A stretch of 64,000 nucleotides of DNA from Microcoleus sp. bin38.metabat.b11b12b14.051 (lineage in GTDB: Bacteria; Cyanobacteriota; Cyanobacteriia; Cyanobacteriales; Microcoleaceae): contig NZ_JAAFKD010000017.1 in the NCBI RefSeq assembly GCF_013299165.1, positions 1-64,000 on the forward strand, in the 5' to 3' direction. The number at the start of each line of letters is the position of its first letter. Position 1 is the stretch's first letter. A program made the translations under genes and the position numbers. The notes under the pieces are model-generated. The model was not told the DNA's origin and searched no databases. It was given only the letters and a program-made list of their open reading frames with translations. Positions 41,915 through 49,936 of the stretch are shown here, piece after piece.

Positions 41915-43366
41915 TCAACTATCAACTCTGCGGCTTTCGGGAATTGATGTCGGTACTAAGTCGGGAAAGTATTCGGGCATGAAATGCTGTCCGCCCGGTT
42001 TGGCACAGCCGAGTTCTGGTTCTAATACTGGGAGAGATTGTTGGTAGTTTGGATCGCCACTTTCTGCACTGTCAGCGGGTAGCCAATTTAAGAAGGGGAG
42101 GGGTAGAAGTGTGGAGAGGTTGGTGATGACTACTAGCAGCCAGAGGTAGTCGAAATTGCGATCGGTAATTCCCAGCCAGTGAGTTAAAATTGCACCGCCT
42201 TCGTAGGAAATAAGTCCTGCTAAATTGCTGACTGACATCAATACTGCAAATAGTGTTGCTTCGACGCCGGGGGGACACAACCGTGCGGAGAGTACCAGCA
42301 CCGGCATATAGGCAATTTGTCCGATTACTGTTAGGATGAGGCTGTCTCCAATGCTGAACCACTGGTCGTCAATTCCTAATGCTCGGTTGGCATGAGTTAC
42401 TAATAGTAACGTTGTCATGCCTAAAGCTGTGGCAATGACTGTTGACCAACCAAAAATTACTCGAAATGGAATTGCTTTGAGGTAGCGTTGAAACAGCCAG
42501 ATTCCTACTAGCGCGGCTATGCTGGTGACAAGGCGCACTCGACCGAGAAATTCTGGTTGAAAGCCTAATTCGTTGGTGGTGAAAAAGAAGAAGGCGGAGT
42601 CTGAGCTTGGGGTGGCTTGCCACAGGAATAGAAAGGCGGTGGGCAGCCAGATGGTTTTTTGGGTAACAGCTTCCCGCAGTTTTTTTACTTGGTCTTTGAC
42701 TGTGGCAAAGTCAGTTTTTTTGTAGATTTTCTCTTCGGTAATTAACCAGGCTGTTGCTGATACAATGAGCGGAAAAGATGCGGTGATCAAAAAGATGGTG
42801 TGGGTGCTGAAGTGTTGCAGCAGGGAACCACTGAGGTAGGCGGTGATTAGTCCGCCGATCGCAGATGCACCCCAAGATAATGATTGCAGGGAACCGGCAT
42901 CGGTAACGGTTTCTTTTCTCGCTCTCTCTACCACTAGGGAGTCGGCGATTACGTCGCTGACTGCGAGGGATAGGGAACTAAGGGCGATCGCCCCTGTAGC
43001 GGCTAACGGTGTGTGTACAATTGTTGCGAGGCTCACCCATGCTGCGGTTCCTAACAGCCCGGAGAGGACGATGTAAGGCCGTCTCCGATAGCCGAATATG
43101 GGCAAGCCATCGGACATGAAGCCAAATAGGGGCTTGATAATCCAAGGTAGGGCGACGACGCCCAGCATTGCTGAGACTTCGGCGGGACTCATGCCGAGTT
43201 CGTCTTTCAGGAAGAAGCTGACGGCTAAGCGGGCTAGTCCGAGAATGCCTTGGACGAAGTAAATCAGTAAGATGGCTATGAGTTCCGGGGTTGGCTCATT
43301 CCCGAAGAATACTTTTTCTTTTAAAGATTCTTTGAGTTTGCTGGCGCCAGAGGGGGAAAGGAGCAT
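41915..43366 (-). CDS. Folate-biopterin transporter (FBT/BT1) family MFS protein
   Basis: The 483-residue protein has about twelve membrane segments. FBT marks are PELIAILLIYFVQGILGLARLAVSFFLKDELGMSPAE at the N-terminus, WIIKPLFGFMSDGLPIFGYRRRPYIVLSG, and DVIADSLVVERAR. The Synechocystis member transports folates (established for slr0642). It is monocistronic here, with an unusual RNA element upstream on the other strand. Confidence 0.85.
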   Translation of the reverse strand: MLLSPSGASKLKESLKEKVFFGNEPTPELIAILLIYFVQGILGLARLAVSFFLKDELGMSPAEVSAMLGVVALPWIIKPLFGFMSDGLPIFGYRRRPYIVLSGLLGTAAWVSLATIVHTPLAATGAIALSSLSLAVSDVIADSLVVERARKETVTDAGSLQSLSWGASAIGGLITAYLSGSLLQHFSTHTIFLITASFPLIVSATAWLITEEKIYKKTDFATVKDQVKKLREAVTQKTIWLPTAFLFLWQATPSSDSAFFFFTTNELGFQPEFLGRVRLVTSIAALVGIWLFQRYLKAIPFRVIFGWSTVIATALGMTTLLLVTHANRALGIDDQWFSIGDSLILTVIGQIAYMPVLVLSARLCPPGVEATLFAVLMSVSNLAGLISYEGGAILTHWLGITDRNFDYLWLLVVITNLSTLLPLPFLNWLPADSAESGDPNYQQSLPVLEPELGCAKPGGQHFMPEYFPDLVPTSIPESRRVDS

Positions 43367-43518
43367 TTGAGCAATATTTCTTAATGAATCTCAATATTTA
43401 TAACACATTCTTTAATGATTTGCCCGGGCTGTGGCTGGTGAGATGCCAGAGTAGCGGGGAACTGGCAGCGGGTATACAATAATTGTGGTTAGCTGAAATT
43501 AAACTATGTTTTGTAGCC

Positions 43519-43755
43519 GTCAGGAACTCAGGTCTAAAGACACTGAGCTTGCAAGAGTAATCGAGTAAGCTATTCTGACCAGCCTAAGACTTTCGAGGTC
43601 TACGTTATTCGGGTCACGATACCGGAGAATGCGACGCTAGTTTTCCGCTCTATCGCCAGTAGTTAAACAGTCTTAAAGTCACTGAGACAGTGCTCCTAGC
43701 CTAACAAGCCCTTATAACATTGACCGACAAGCGAACATTACCCGCAAGGGAGGCC
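43519..43755 (+). ncRNA. Structured RNA resembling HEARO / IscB omega-RNA, nuclease gene missing
   Basis: The stretch opens with a three-way junction: GTCAG (43519-43523) pairs with CTGAC (43575-43579) around a CTCAG/CTGAG hairpin and a GCTTGC/GTAAGC hairpin. Next come CAGCCTAAGACTTTCGAGG, a CGG/CCG helix, a CACTGAGACAGTG hairpin (43680-43692) and finally CGCAAGGGAGG (43743-43753). The segment AGCCTAAGACTTTCG and the closing GGAGG before an ATG (43773) resemble the IscB omega-RNA I remember from OgeuIscB. No IscB frame follows; the short frame from 43773 has no RRXRR, RuvC or HNH feature. Identity is inferred, not searched. Confidence 0.5.
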
Positions 43756-43956
43756 CAACAAAGGCAACCATTATGCGATCGCGGATTGTGAAGCTTGAAA
43801 TGGTAATTGTCCCATTGAGAGTACATTACAAAAGTACACGAGAGCCAAGCAATCCCAAGGCGGTAATGGAAAGATTCACGGTGGTTAAAACCACCCGTGT
43901 CGTTTCCCTCTCCGAGGCTCAAGCCACGCTCGTTTCCCACTTACCGAGTTTTTTTT

Positions 43957-44430
43957 ATGAAAGCAGAAATTAGAATTATTTCTCTGGCAGTTGCTTGGAT
44001 TTTAGGATTGGGGGCTAATGTAGCGTTAGCTTTACCTGTTGCTAATCCGCAAGGTGATTATCCTGGGCCAGTGAGACAGCGGGGGAACAGACAAGTGAAT
44101 TGGGTGGTTGTTGACTCGGATTCTAGGTTGAACTGTCGGATGGCTGAGAGATTTCAATCCGTTTCTGTGGATGCCCTTGATGCACCGGATGAGTTGTTTG
44201 AAAGGAATAAACACAATGTTTCTCAGTGGCCTGTGGTGACGACTTTTCGCCGGGGAAAACGCTTGCAAGCGGTGACTGGAAATAATGCCAATCAAATTAT
44301 GATTGCTGATTCTCAGGGTAAACCTTGGTTGCCGATTTCCACAGATAAGGGTAATTGTTTTGTGCGGGCTAACAGCCGTTTTATTAAGCCGATTCGGGAA
44401 AATCCTACTACTTTAGAACCTTTGGAATAA
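43957..44430 (+). CDS. Secreted protein of unknown function
   Basis: The 157-residue protein has a signal peptide (MKAEIRIISLAVAWILGLGANVALA) followed by a beta-rich domain with VNWVVVDSDSRLNCRMA, WPVVTTFRRGKRLQAVTGN and GKPWLPISTDKGNCFVRANSRFIKP, the pattern of a bacterial SH3-like secreted domain with two cysteines. Similar small secreted proteins are common in cyanobacteria and uncharacterised. The start is ATG 43957. Confidence 0.7.
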   Translation: MKAEIRIISLAVAWILGLGANVALALPVANPQGDYPGPVRQRGNRQVNWVVVDSDSRLNCRMAERFQSVSVDALDAPDELFERNKHNVSQWPVVTTFRRGKRLQAVTGNNANQIMIADSQGKPWLPISTDKGNCFVRANSRFIKPIRENPTTLEPLE

Positions 44431-44495
44431 CTAACTGCGAAAATAATGTGAAGCAATAAAAGAGACTATGCCACAACTAATGAAAGGAGTATTTG

Positions 44496-44951
44496 ATGAT
44501 TATCAATCCTGAAAATGTGCCGAACAGTACGGGATCGAATTATCCCGAACAATTTAAATCTGCGGTGGCGGGAAGGGTTAAAAAACGCTTGGGTAATGCT
44601 GCGGGTTTGCAGAATTTTGGGGTAAATTTGGTGCGGCTGGCGCCGGGAAGTTGTTCTGCTCTGAGACATTGGCACTCTCGTCAAGATGAGTTAGTCTATG
44701 TTCTAGAAGGGAGGGTTACTTTGATTTCTAATGCCGGTGACGAAGTGCTGGAATCTGGTATGGTGGCTGGTTTTCGGGCGGGTGATGCTGATGGGCATCA
44801 TTTGGTGAATCGATCGAATGCTGATGTTGTTTATCTGGAAATTGGCGATCGCACTCCTGATGATTCAGCGAATTATCCAGATGACGATTTAATTGCTAAA
44901 GCTGACGGCAATAGCTGGATTTTTACGCATAAAAATGGTGATATTTACTAA
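44496..44951 (+). CDS. Cupin-domain protein
   Basis: The 151-residue protein has a central cupin barrel: LAPGSCSALRHWHSRQDELVYVLEGRVTL (His, His, Glu) and the second motif GDADGHHLVNRS (His). The C-terminal 30 residues (DDDLIAKADGNSWIFTHKNG) match the family of cyanobacterial and proteobacterial cupins annotated as transcriptional-regulator-like or mannose-6-phosphate isomerase-like. AGGAGT lies nine bases before ATG 44496. It is close behind the secreted-protein gene (65 bases) and may be co-transcribed. Confidence 0.75.
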   Translation: MIINPENVPNSTGSNYPEQFKSAVAGRVKKRLGNAAGLQNFGVNLVRLAPGSCSALRHWHSRQDELVYVLEGRVTLISNAGDEVLESGMVAGFRAGDADGHHLVNRSNADVVYLEIGDRTPDDSANYPDDDLIAKADGNSWIFTHKNGDIY

Positions 44952-45086
44952 ACATCAATGGTTATTAGCCACCTTCAGGTGCGGGCGGATTGTGTTTATC
45001 GATCGGTTTAAATCCCCGTCTGAAAAACCTCGCCCTCATCTGTCCACTGTCAACTGTCAACTGTCAACTATCAACTATCAACTGTT

Positions 45087-45737
45087 ATGAGTCAAGTCAA
45101 TCTTTGGAGTTCAGCGGAACACGCTTTGTGGTATCTGGCGAAGGCTGATGGTATTCCTCACCGCACTGAGGGTGAGGCGGTTTTGTTGGAGGAAGTACCG
45201 CAAACTGTGCGCCGGATTCTGGATGTGGGCACGGGTGATGGACGGTTGTTGGGTTTGCTTAAGTGCGATCGCCCGAATGTTGAGTGTGTGGCGATCGACT
45301 TTTCGCCGACAATGCTGGAAAAAGCCCGCATTCGCTTTGCTGACGACAAAACTGTCACGGTAATCGAGCACAATTTTGACGCACCTCTGCCGGATTTGGG
45401 CAAGTTTGATGCAGTGGTTTCGAGTTTTGCTATCCATCACGTTGAGGACGATCGCAAACGTTCGCTTTACGCCGAGATTTTCGAGCTTTTGGAACCCCGA
45501 GGCATTTTTTGCAATTTGGAGCACGTAGCGTCCCCAACAGAGGCTTTACATGAGAAGTTTCGAGTGGCGCTGGGTATTAGCAAAGAGTCCGAAGATCCGT
45601 CTAATAAATTGCTGGATGTGGAGACACAATTGCGTTGGTTTAGAGACATTGGTTTTGGTGAGGTAGATTGTTATTGGAAGTGGCGGGAACTTGCTTTATT
45701 AGTTGGGGTGAAACCCATCGCAGCGCCATCAGATTAG
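45087..45737 (+). CDS. SAM-dependent class I methyltransferase
   Basis: The 216-residue protein has a Rossmann methyltransferase fold: motif I ILDVGTGDGRLLGLL, acidic end of strand 2 CVAIDFSP, motif near FDAVVSSFAIHHVEDD, and LLEPRGIFCNLEHV after it. This belongs to the UbiE/TrmA-like group with unknown substrate. CAACTGT heptamers (45043-45083) run up to its start codon. Confidence 0.8.
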   Translation: MSQVNLWSSAEHALWYLAKADGIPHRTEGEAVLLEEVPQTVRRILDVGTGDGRLLGLLKCDRPNVECVAIDFSPTMLEKARIRFADDKTVTVIEHNFDAPLPDLGKFDAVVSSFAIHHVEDDRKRSLYAEIFELLEPRGIFCNLEHVASPTEALHEKFRVALGISKESEDPSNKLLDVETQLRWFRDIGFGEVDCYWKWRELALLVGVKPIAAPSD

Positions 45738-45866
45738 TTCGATCTTTCGGGCTTTAGTCCTCTCTTGGATGCGGACTAAAGTCCTCACTACAAACCGTTT
45801 AGATTAGTTCAATCGTTCGGGCTTTAGTCCTCTAGATATGCGGACTAAAGTCCTCACTACAAACTG
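45735..45866. repeat. Two GGACTAAAGTCC hairpin units
   Basis: Two degenerate units begin at the methyltransferase stop. The second supplies an ATG (45838) in frame with the AraC gene. Confidence 0.75.
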
Positions 45867-45894
45867 TTTTTGTCGATCGCAGTCGAGACTCGCC

Positions 45895-46779
45895 GTGTCT
45901 GATAATCAACCCGCACCGCATTTGCACCTCCTTTCTAGCTTTGAATCGGGATGGGATGGTTTGAATCTCATTTATGAGCTAGAACCTGCTGACGAAATGC
46001 CGGAAACTGATTTAGAACATCACTTTATCATCATCGCTGAAAATGATTTTCGCGCGAGTTTTATGTTTAATGGCAGTTGGCAAGAGGTAGATTATGCTAG
46101 GGGCGATATTGCGATTATTCCTGCTACTGAAACTTTTCCGAGAACATTTGTCGATCGCGAAGTTCCATTAATTGAGCTGTTTCTCGCGCCTGCAATGCTT
46201 GCTCGTGCTGCTTTTGACTCTGTGGATGCAGATAAAATTGAGTTAGTGCCGCAGTTGCACCTGTGCGATCCGTTAATTCAGCATATGGGGCTGGCTTTGA
46301 AGCAAGAATTAGCAGCCGGAGGTGCAGACAGTCGCCTGTATGCAGAGTCAATGGGGACAGCCCTTGCTGTGCATTTGCTGAGGCGCTACTGTTCTTTTAC
46401 TCCTCAGATTAAAAACTACACGGGCGGATTGTCGAAGTATCAGCTCCAGCAAGTATTCAATTATATCGAGCAAAATTTAGATGGTAATTTGAGTTTGGAA
46501 AATATGAGCAGTGCTGTGCAGATTAGTCCGCATTATTTTGCTACTTTGTTCAAGCAATCTACAGGTGTTACACCCCATCAGTATGTGATAAAATGTCGTA
46601 TCGACAGAGCAAAGCAGTTGCTAGGGCGGCGGGAGTTGACTCTTGTGGAAATCTGTCTCGCAGTCGGCTTTCAAAGTCAGAGTCATTTTACTAGAGTGTT
46701 TCGCCAACAGGTGAAAACTACGCCCAAGGCTTATAGAAATGATTTGGCAGGTACTCCCATAGATGAGGCAAAATTTTGA
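45895..46779 (+). CDS. AraC-family transcriptional regulator
   Basis: The N-terminal domain (about 1-170) is a cupin-like sensor with FIIIAENDFRASFMFNG and ARGDIAIIPATETFP. The C-terminal double helix-turn-helix has NLSLENMSSAVQISPHYFATLFKQSTGVTPHQYVIKCRIDRAKQLL and LTLVEICLAVGFQSQSHFTRVFRQQVKTTPKAYR. A longer frame starts at ATG 45838 within the hairpin repeat and would add MRTKVLTTNCFCRSQ-type residues. The GTG at 45895 is taken as start because similarity begins there. The regulated genes are not evident; it lies just upstream of the Septu-like pair. Confidence 0.85.
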   Translation: MSDNQPAPHLHLLSSFESGWDGLNLIYELEPADEMPETDLEHHFIIIAENDFRASFMFNGSWQEVDYARGDIAIIPATETFPRTFVDREVPLIELFLAPAMLARAAFDSVDADKIELVPQLHLCDPLIQHMGLALKQELAAGGADSRLYAESMGTALAVHLLRRYCSFTPQIKNYTGGLSKYQLQQVFNYIEQNLDGNLSLENMSSAVQISPHYFATLFKQSTGVTPHQYVIKCRIDRAKQLLGRRELTLVEICLAVGFQSQSHFTRVFRQQVKTTPKAYRNDLAGTPIDEAKF

Positions 46780-46827
46780 GCAGATTCAGCTTCAAATACA
46801 TACCCTAGAGGATTGAAGTTTACCGAT

Positions 46828-48192
46828 ATGGAAATCAAACGGGTTACTTTAAATAATATCGGGCCATTTGGAACCGAAGAAATTCCCATAGCCCCCACCG
46901 AGCAAAATCGTAGTAACGTCACCGTCTTTGTCGGTAACAACGGCACTGGCAAAACATCGATACTAGAAGCATTAGCTACTTCCCTCAGTTGGTTTATTGC
47001 CCGTTTACGTACAGAAAAAGGCAACGGCAGCCTGATTCGCGAAGATGTCATCCTCAACGCCGCGAATGCTGCTGCTATAGAAATAGAAATCTATGACTCC
47101 TTTGGGGCATCAGCTCATCAAAATGAAAGTGAGAATCGCTTTCATTGGACTGTCGCAAAAAACCGCACAGGGCGTAAATCCCCATACGCCAGTAACCTCA
47201 ATAACTGCACCCGACTAGCAAATCGCTATCGCGATGTTCTTACCTACGATGACAACACTAGCCTACCTCTGATTGCGTTTTATCCTGTCGAGCGCAGCGT
47301 CATCGATATTCCGCTAAAAATTAGGACTAAGCATACATTCTTGCAACTAAATGGTTACGACAATGCCCTGAGTCATGGTGTAGACTTTCGTCGCTTTTTC
47401 GAGTGGTTTCGGGAACGGGAAGATGCCGAAAATGAATCGGGAATTTCTGAAGATATGTTTAGTGAATTGAGAACACGATTGGGAACAAATCAAAATGTAT
47501 GGCAACAATTAAAAGAATTACAAGCCTCAGCCAAAGATCGACAATTAACCGCTGTTCGCGCCGCTATTCATCATTTTATGCCCCACATGGATCGTCTCAG
47601 AGTCCGCCGTAAACCTCGTCTCCATATGGCGATCGACAAAAATGGTGAAACTTTGAATGTAGCCCAACTTTCGCAAGGCGAAAAATCCCTCATGGCTCTC
47701 GTCGGTGATATTGCCCGCCGTTTAGCCATGCTCAATCCCGCTCTAGATAATCCCCTCACGGGTGATGGCATCGTCTTGATTGATGAAGTGGATCTGCACT
47801 TGCATCCCTCTTGGCAACGCAGCTTGTGCGATCGCCTAGTCGAAACTTTTCCAAATTGTCAATTTGTGCTTACAACTCATTCGCCCTTGGTAATTAGTGA
47901 CTGTCAGAATGTTTTGGTTTACAGCTTAACTGATGGTGAATTGCAAGAACTGCCATCCCAATACGGGCAAGATGTCAATACCGTCTTATTAGATGTCATG
48001 AATACTAGCATCCGCAACCAAGAAATTGACAGCAGACTCAATGATTTGCTCGATGCGATCCAAGAATCAAACCTGCCTCAGGCTCAACACTTACTAGCAG
48101 AATTGACGGCTGAACTACCTGCCAACCATCTAGAACTGATGAAAGCCAAACTATTACTTCGGAAACAAGAATTGCGTCATGCGAAACATTAG
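46828..48192 (+). CDS. ptuA: AAA-family ATPase of a Septu-like (PtuA) defence system
   Basis: The 454-residue protein begins MEIKRVTLNNIGPFG, as ABC/SMC-type ATPases do. Walker A is VGNNGTGKTSILEAL, the signature motif LSQGEKSLMALVGD and Walker B GDGIVLIDEVDLHLHPSWQ, followed by the H-loop VLTTHSPLVIS. This is the OLD-like/PtuA group seen in Septu systems and retron-associated ATPase/HNH pairs. Its start overlaps nothing upstream; TTG 46813 is also in frame. The HNH gene overlaps its end by 14 bases. No reverse transcriptase or retron ncRNA was found nearby, which favours Septu over a retron. Confidence 0.82.
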   Translation: MEIKRVTLNNIGPFGTEEIPIAPTEQNRSNVTVFVGNNGTGKTSILEALATSLSWFIARLRTEKGNGSLIREDVILNAANAAAIEIEIYDSFGASAHQNESENRFHWTVAKNRTGRKSPYASNLNNCTRLANRYRDVLTYDDNTSLPLIAFYPVERSVIDIPLKIRTKHTFLQLNGYDNALSHGVDFRRFFEWFREREDAENESGISEDMFSELRTRLGTNQNVWQQLKELQASAKDRQLTAVRAAIHHFMPHMDRLRVRRKPRLHMAIDKNGETLNVAQLSQGEKSLMALVGDIARRLAMLNPALDNPLTGDGIVLIDEVDLHLHPSWQRSLCDRLVETFPNCQFVLTTHSPLVISDCQNVLVYSLTDGELQELPSQYGQDVNTVLLDVMNTSIRNQEIDSRLNDLLDAIQESNLPQAQHLLAELTAELPANHLELMKAKLLLRKQELRHAKH

Positions 48193-48835
48193 TAAAAAGA
48201 CTGAACCACCTAGTTTTACAGCCTGGAAACGGAAAAACTCACAGGGGCAATACACCGATTTAGACGCAGATATTCGTCGAGAGATTCGAGACTATACCCT
48301 ACAATAACAGTTCGATCTTTGTGCTTATTGTTGCCAGCAAATAGAAGGCATTGACGCTTGCCATAACGAGCATCTAGAAGCTCAACATCTGAATCCCAAA
48401 CGTTCCCTTGATTTTACAAATATTGTTGCTAGTTGTAACACCTATGATCGATGTGGCAAGGCCCATAAATCCCAACCATTACCTCTCACGCCATTGATGG
48501 CGGAATGTGAAACAGAACTTCGATTCAAAATTAGCGGTAGGGTAGAAGGATTGAGCGATCGGGCAACCACAACGATTCAAGTATTAAACTTGGGAGACAA
48601 CGAAAAAAATAACCGCGCCTTGATTGAAAAACGCAAACAATTATCCAATGCTTTATTGTGGAAATATTATGGCGATCCCAACCAAGGGCTAGAGGACGAC
48701 ACAGAACTGCTGGAACTGTTGATTAAAGACCTGGAACAACCCCAAAATGGTCAACTGGAATCCTTTGCTCCTGTAGTAATCAATATCCTGCGAAGTTGGC
48801 TTCAACAGCTCAATTTAGAAGGTGAAACATCATAA
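48179..48835 (+). pseudogene. ptuB: HNH endonuclease (PtuB-like), interrupted by an in-frame TAA
   Basis: From ATG 48179 (overlapping the ATPase gene by 14 bases) the frame reads MRNISKKTEPPSFTAWKRKN and runs to TAA at 48305-48307. It then continues in the same frame through FDLCAYCCQQIE, the HNH core CHNEHLEAQHLNPKRSLDFTNIVASCNTYDRCG, and to TAA 48833. The 219-codon length fits the PtuB/TIGR02646 family. A single nonsense change (perhaps GAA or CAA to TAA) has inactivated it, or the downstream part restarts. The HNH residues are all kept, so the mutation is recent. Confidence 0.82.
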
Positions 48836-49015
48836 CGCGATCGCAAACCATGACGATAAATCAAGGCAGCGACAACAATTCACAACTCTCCCTCTCTGAT
48901 TGAAGGTTGGGAAGATTAGGACATTTTTGAGGAGATTGGGCAAGACGGTGGCCACGGGCGATCGCTAAATTTAGTACGTACTGAGCTCGTGTCCTGTCAA
49001 TTACCCGCATTCAAA

Positions 49016-49145
49016 AGGTTCGTAGTAAGGACTTTAGTCCTCGGGAAGAAGGACTGAAGTCCTCACTACGAACCTATTTTTTCGTGAGGTTCGTAGTGAG
49101 GGCTTTAGTCCTCGGGAAGAAGGACTGAAGTCCTCACTACGAACC
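49016..49145. repeat. Two 72-bp GGACTTTAGTCC units
   Basis: Two near-identical 72-bp tandem units AGGTTCGTAGTNAGGNCTTTAGTCC...GGACTGAAGTCCTCACTACGAACCTATTTTTTCGTG lie in the spacer 48836-49203. A third partial AGGTTAG follows. Before them (48836-49015) no feature is seen. Confidence 0.8.
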
Positions 49146-49203
49146 TATTTTTTCGTGAGGTTAGATGGGCAGGATATGAGAATTTATTGTCAGGATTCAT
49201 CAG

Positions 49204-49800
49204 ATGAAAGGTTCTAAATTTGCTTGTGAAGGATGGAGCATTGTTGGTTTTTTTGCGCTGATAATTGGCGTGATGTTGGCTGGGATTTGGCTAGTTTATG
49301 GTGTTGATGAACTAGGGATGCGGTTGGCGATTCGAGCAACTGCTCGTACTTCGTGTGTCTTATTTCTCGGTGCTTTTGTTGCTTCATCAGTTCGCAGGTT
49401 GTGGCCAAATACTTTTACACTGTGGCTGTTAAAAAATCGCCGCTATTTCGGGCTATCGATGGCGGTGTCGCATACCTATCACGCGATCGCCTGGATCGGC
49501 TTGTGGTTTGCAACTTCTGGCGCGTCGCCTGGGTTTGACCCTCTGGGGATCTTGGGCTATGTCTTCTTGTTTGCGATGGCTGTAACATCTTTTGAGCGAT
49601 CGGCAGCATGGATAGGTCAACGGGCCTGGAAAATATTGCACAATGCTGGAATGCACTATTTTTGGCTGGCTTTTACCTTTGAATTTGGTACTAAGATTGT
49701 CAAATCGGCGATCGTATATTTACCTTTGACAGTGTTACTCGTTGCAGCAATGATGCTGCGCCTAGTTTCTCCGAGAATACAGAGAAGATTAGTTAGTTAG
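49204..49800 (+). CDS. Ferric-reductase-like transmembrane (MsrQ-type haem-binding) protein
   Basis: The 198-residue protein has about six membrane segments with the pattern of ferric-reductase-like transmembrane domains: RRYFGLSMAVSHTYHAIAWIGLW with two histidines and WKILHNAGMHYFWLAFTFEF with two more, placed to bind haem across the membrane. It resembles the cytochrome-b-like subunit MsrQ of methionine sulfoxide reductase systems. No partner flavin reductase or MsrP is adjacent. Confidence 0.75.
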   Translation: MKGSKFACEGWSIVGFFALIIGVMLAGIWLVYGVDELGMRLAIRATARTSCVLFLGAFVASSVRRLWPNTFTLWLLKNRRYFGLSMAVSHTYHAIAWIGLWFATSGASPGFDPLGILGYVFLFAMAVTSFERSAAWIGQRAWKILHNAGMHYFWLAFTFEFGTKIVKSAIVYLPLTVLLVAAMMLRLVSPRIQRRLVS

Positions 49801-49844
49801 TTCGGACTTGTATATTGTTGGCTAAAATACGGTCGATCCACAAC

Positions 49845-49904
49845 GTTCGTAGTGAGGACTTTAGTCCTTATGAAAGAGCGGACTGAAGTCCTCACTACGA
49901 ACCT
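49845..49904. repeat. GGACTTTAGTCC hairpin unit between convergent genes
   Basis: One unit, GTTCGTAGTGAGGACTTTAGTCC...GGACTGAAGTCCTCACTACGAAC, lies between the genes ending at 49800 and 49937. The arms pair with one T-G wobble. Confidence 0.75.
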
Positions 49905-49936
49905 GTTTGTATGACCTTGTGGGTGAGTTCTGTGAA

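Noticed and set aside
43773-43973. 66-codon frame directly after the structured RNA, in the place of an iscB gene
   Set aside because: No RRXRR, RuvC or HNH feature and it runs into the signal peptide region of the next gene in another frame.
46828-48835. Retron with ATPase/HNH effectors
   Set aside because: No reverse transcriptase or msr/msd-like RNA was found on either side; a Septu-type pair is the simpler reading.
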